Assembly (NCBI RefSeq): GCF_029263155.1
Contig: NZ_JAJCYB010000045.1
Span: forward strand, 1 to 44,166
Source: Pseudonocardia sp.
GTDB taxonomy: Bacteria; Actinomycetota; Actinomycetes; Mycobacteriales; Pseudonocardiaceae
DNA: 44,166 bases
Reading direction: 5' to 3'
Part shown: positions 44,032 to 44,166 of the stretch, piece after piece
How the letters are laid out: each line of letters begins with the position of its first letter
How positions within the stretch are numbered: position 1 is the first letter of the stretch
The notes under the pieces: model-generated
What the model was told of the DNA's origin: nothing
The model's input: only the letters and a program-made list of their open reading frames with translations
The model's database searches: none
Made by a program: the position numbers and the translations under genes

Positions 44032-44143
44032 GTGAGTATGTAGGGGAGCCCCGCAGCGGTCGTCCTGACCCAACGTCTGACTGGCTGCGTGCCTTTAACG
44101 GGATCTGTCGGTCGGTCCGCTGCGGGGCTCGTTCTGCACTCAC
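44032..44143. other. Structured sequence after the truncated giant gene; candidate mobile-element end or ncRNA
   Basis: GTGAGT (44032-44037) pairs with ACTCAC (44138-44143). Inside this, GAGCCCCGCAGCGG (44046-44059) pairs perfectly with CCGCTGCGGGGCTC (44117-44130) around a 57-nt loop. The loop has a small GGC/GCC hairpin near 44084-44093. The sequence has a lower GC content than its surroundings and no coding frame. It starts where the NosD cassette of the giant gene breaks off. It could be a terminator, an insertion-sequence end or an element-encoded RNA; the window ends before any transposase gene. Confidence 0.55.
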
Positions 44144-44166
44144 CAGACGCGCGGTGTGACCTCATA

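Noticed and set aside
44046..44130. The terminal hairpin as a tRNA or an IS200/IS605 end
   Set aside because: There is no acceptor-D-anticodon-T arm pattern, and the 14-bp perfect stem with 57-nt loop is unlike the short imperfect IS200/IS605 hairpins.
39137..44143. A very long open frame (over 1600 codons) on the minus strand opposite the giant gene
   Set aside because: It is a mirror of the high-GC coding bias of the plus-strand gene, has Arg/Val/Gly-biased composition without domains, and the plus-strand frame has clear Ig-like and NosD modules.
44032..44143. The terminal structure as a group II intron start
   Set aside because: It lacks the GTGCG-type 5' end and the expected domain I pairing; the stem-loop is too simple.

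Overview
The window is high-GC actinobacterial DNA, most like Pseudonocardia or a close relative (inferred from gene content and style, not from a search). GTG starts and 4-bp ATGA/GTGA overlaps are common. It carries mycothiol conjugate amidase, a ShbA/SigD-type sigma factor and an ECF42/DGPF pair. The gene order cbs - metB - greA - mca - small membrane protein - DUF255 thioredoxin protein matches Mycobacterium tuberculosis Rv1077-Rv1084, with extra genes inserted. I see no tRNA, rRNA or CRISPR array.

Left part (1-10 kb): a membrane-anchored sulfite-oxidase-fold molybdoenzyme, an SDR overlapping an orotate phosphoribosyltransferase, a minus-strand group (Excalibur protein, alpha/beta hydrolase, small membrane protein), a Bax inhibitor-1 family protein converging on a thiolase, a probable modification-dependent HNH nuclease and a PPOX-fold protein.

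10-15.2 kb: a coherent uptake locus of HAD phosphatase, PhnD-type lipoprotein, PhnC-type ATPase, two PhnE-type permeases and an RpiR/SIS regulator. Candidate promoters and operators sit before the HAD gene and before phnD. No C-P lyase or phosphonatase is present, so the imported compound may be a phosphate ester rather than a phosphonate.

15.2-18.3 kb: a 168-bp MITE-like element with TA/CTAG ends beside a dispersed repeat, a GNAT gene, then a DGPF/ECF42 pair preceded by a match to the ECF42 promoter motif, and a converging ShbA/SigD-type sigma gene.

18.6-33 kb: the mycobacteria-like backbone. Insertions include a decayed ferredoxin reductase behind an intact 29-bp palindrome, an EphD-like hydrolase-SDR fusion, a SnoaL-domain sigma factor, threonine dehydratase and a TPP enzyme resembling human ILVBL/HACL2.

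33-44 kb: a conserved hypothetical gene, a lone receiver converging on and overlapping a histidine kinase, its OmpR-family partner, and a very large exported modular beta-helix protein. Three CTCA boxes at 11-bp steps lie between the regulator and this gene, suggesting control by the two-component system. The large gene stops just after starting a further copy of its NosD-type cassette, and a strongly structured, different-looking sequence follows. I read this as an insertion junction. The structured sequence is the most interesting unexplained element in the window and could be the end of a mobile element, possibly one carrying a guide-type RNA.
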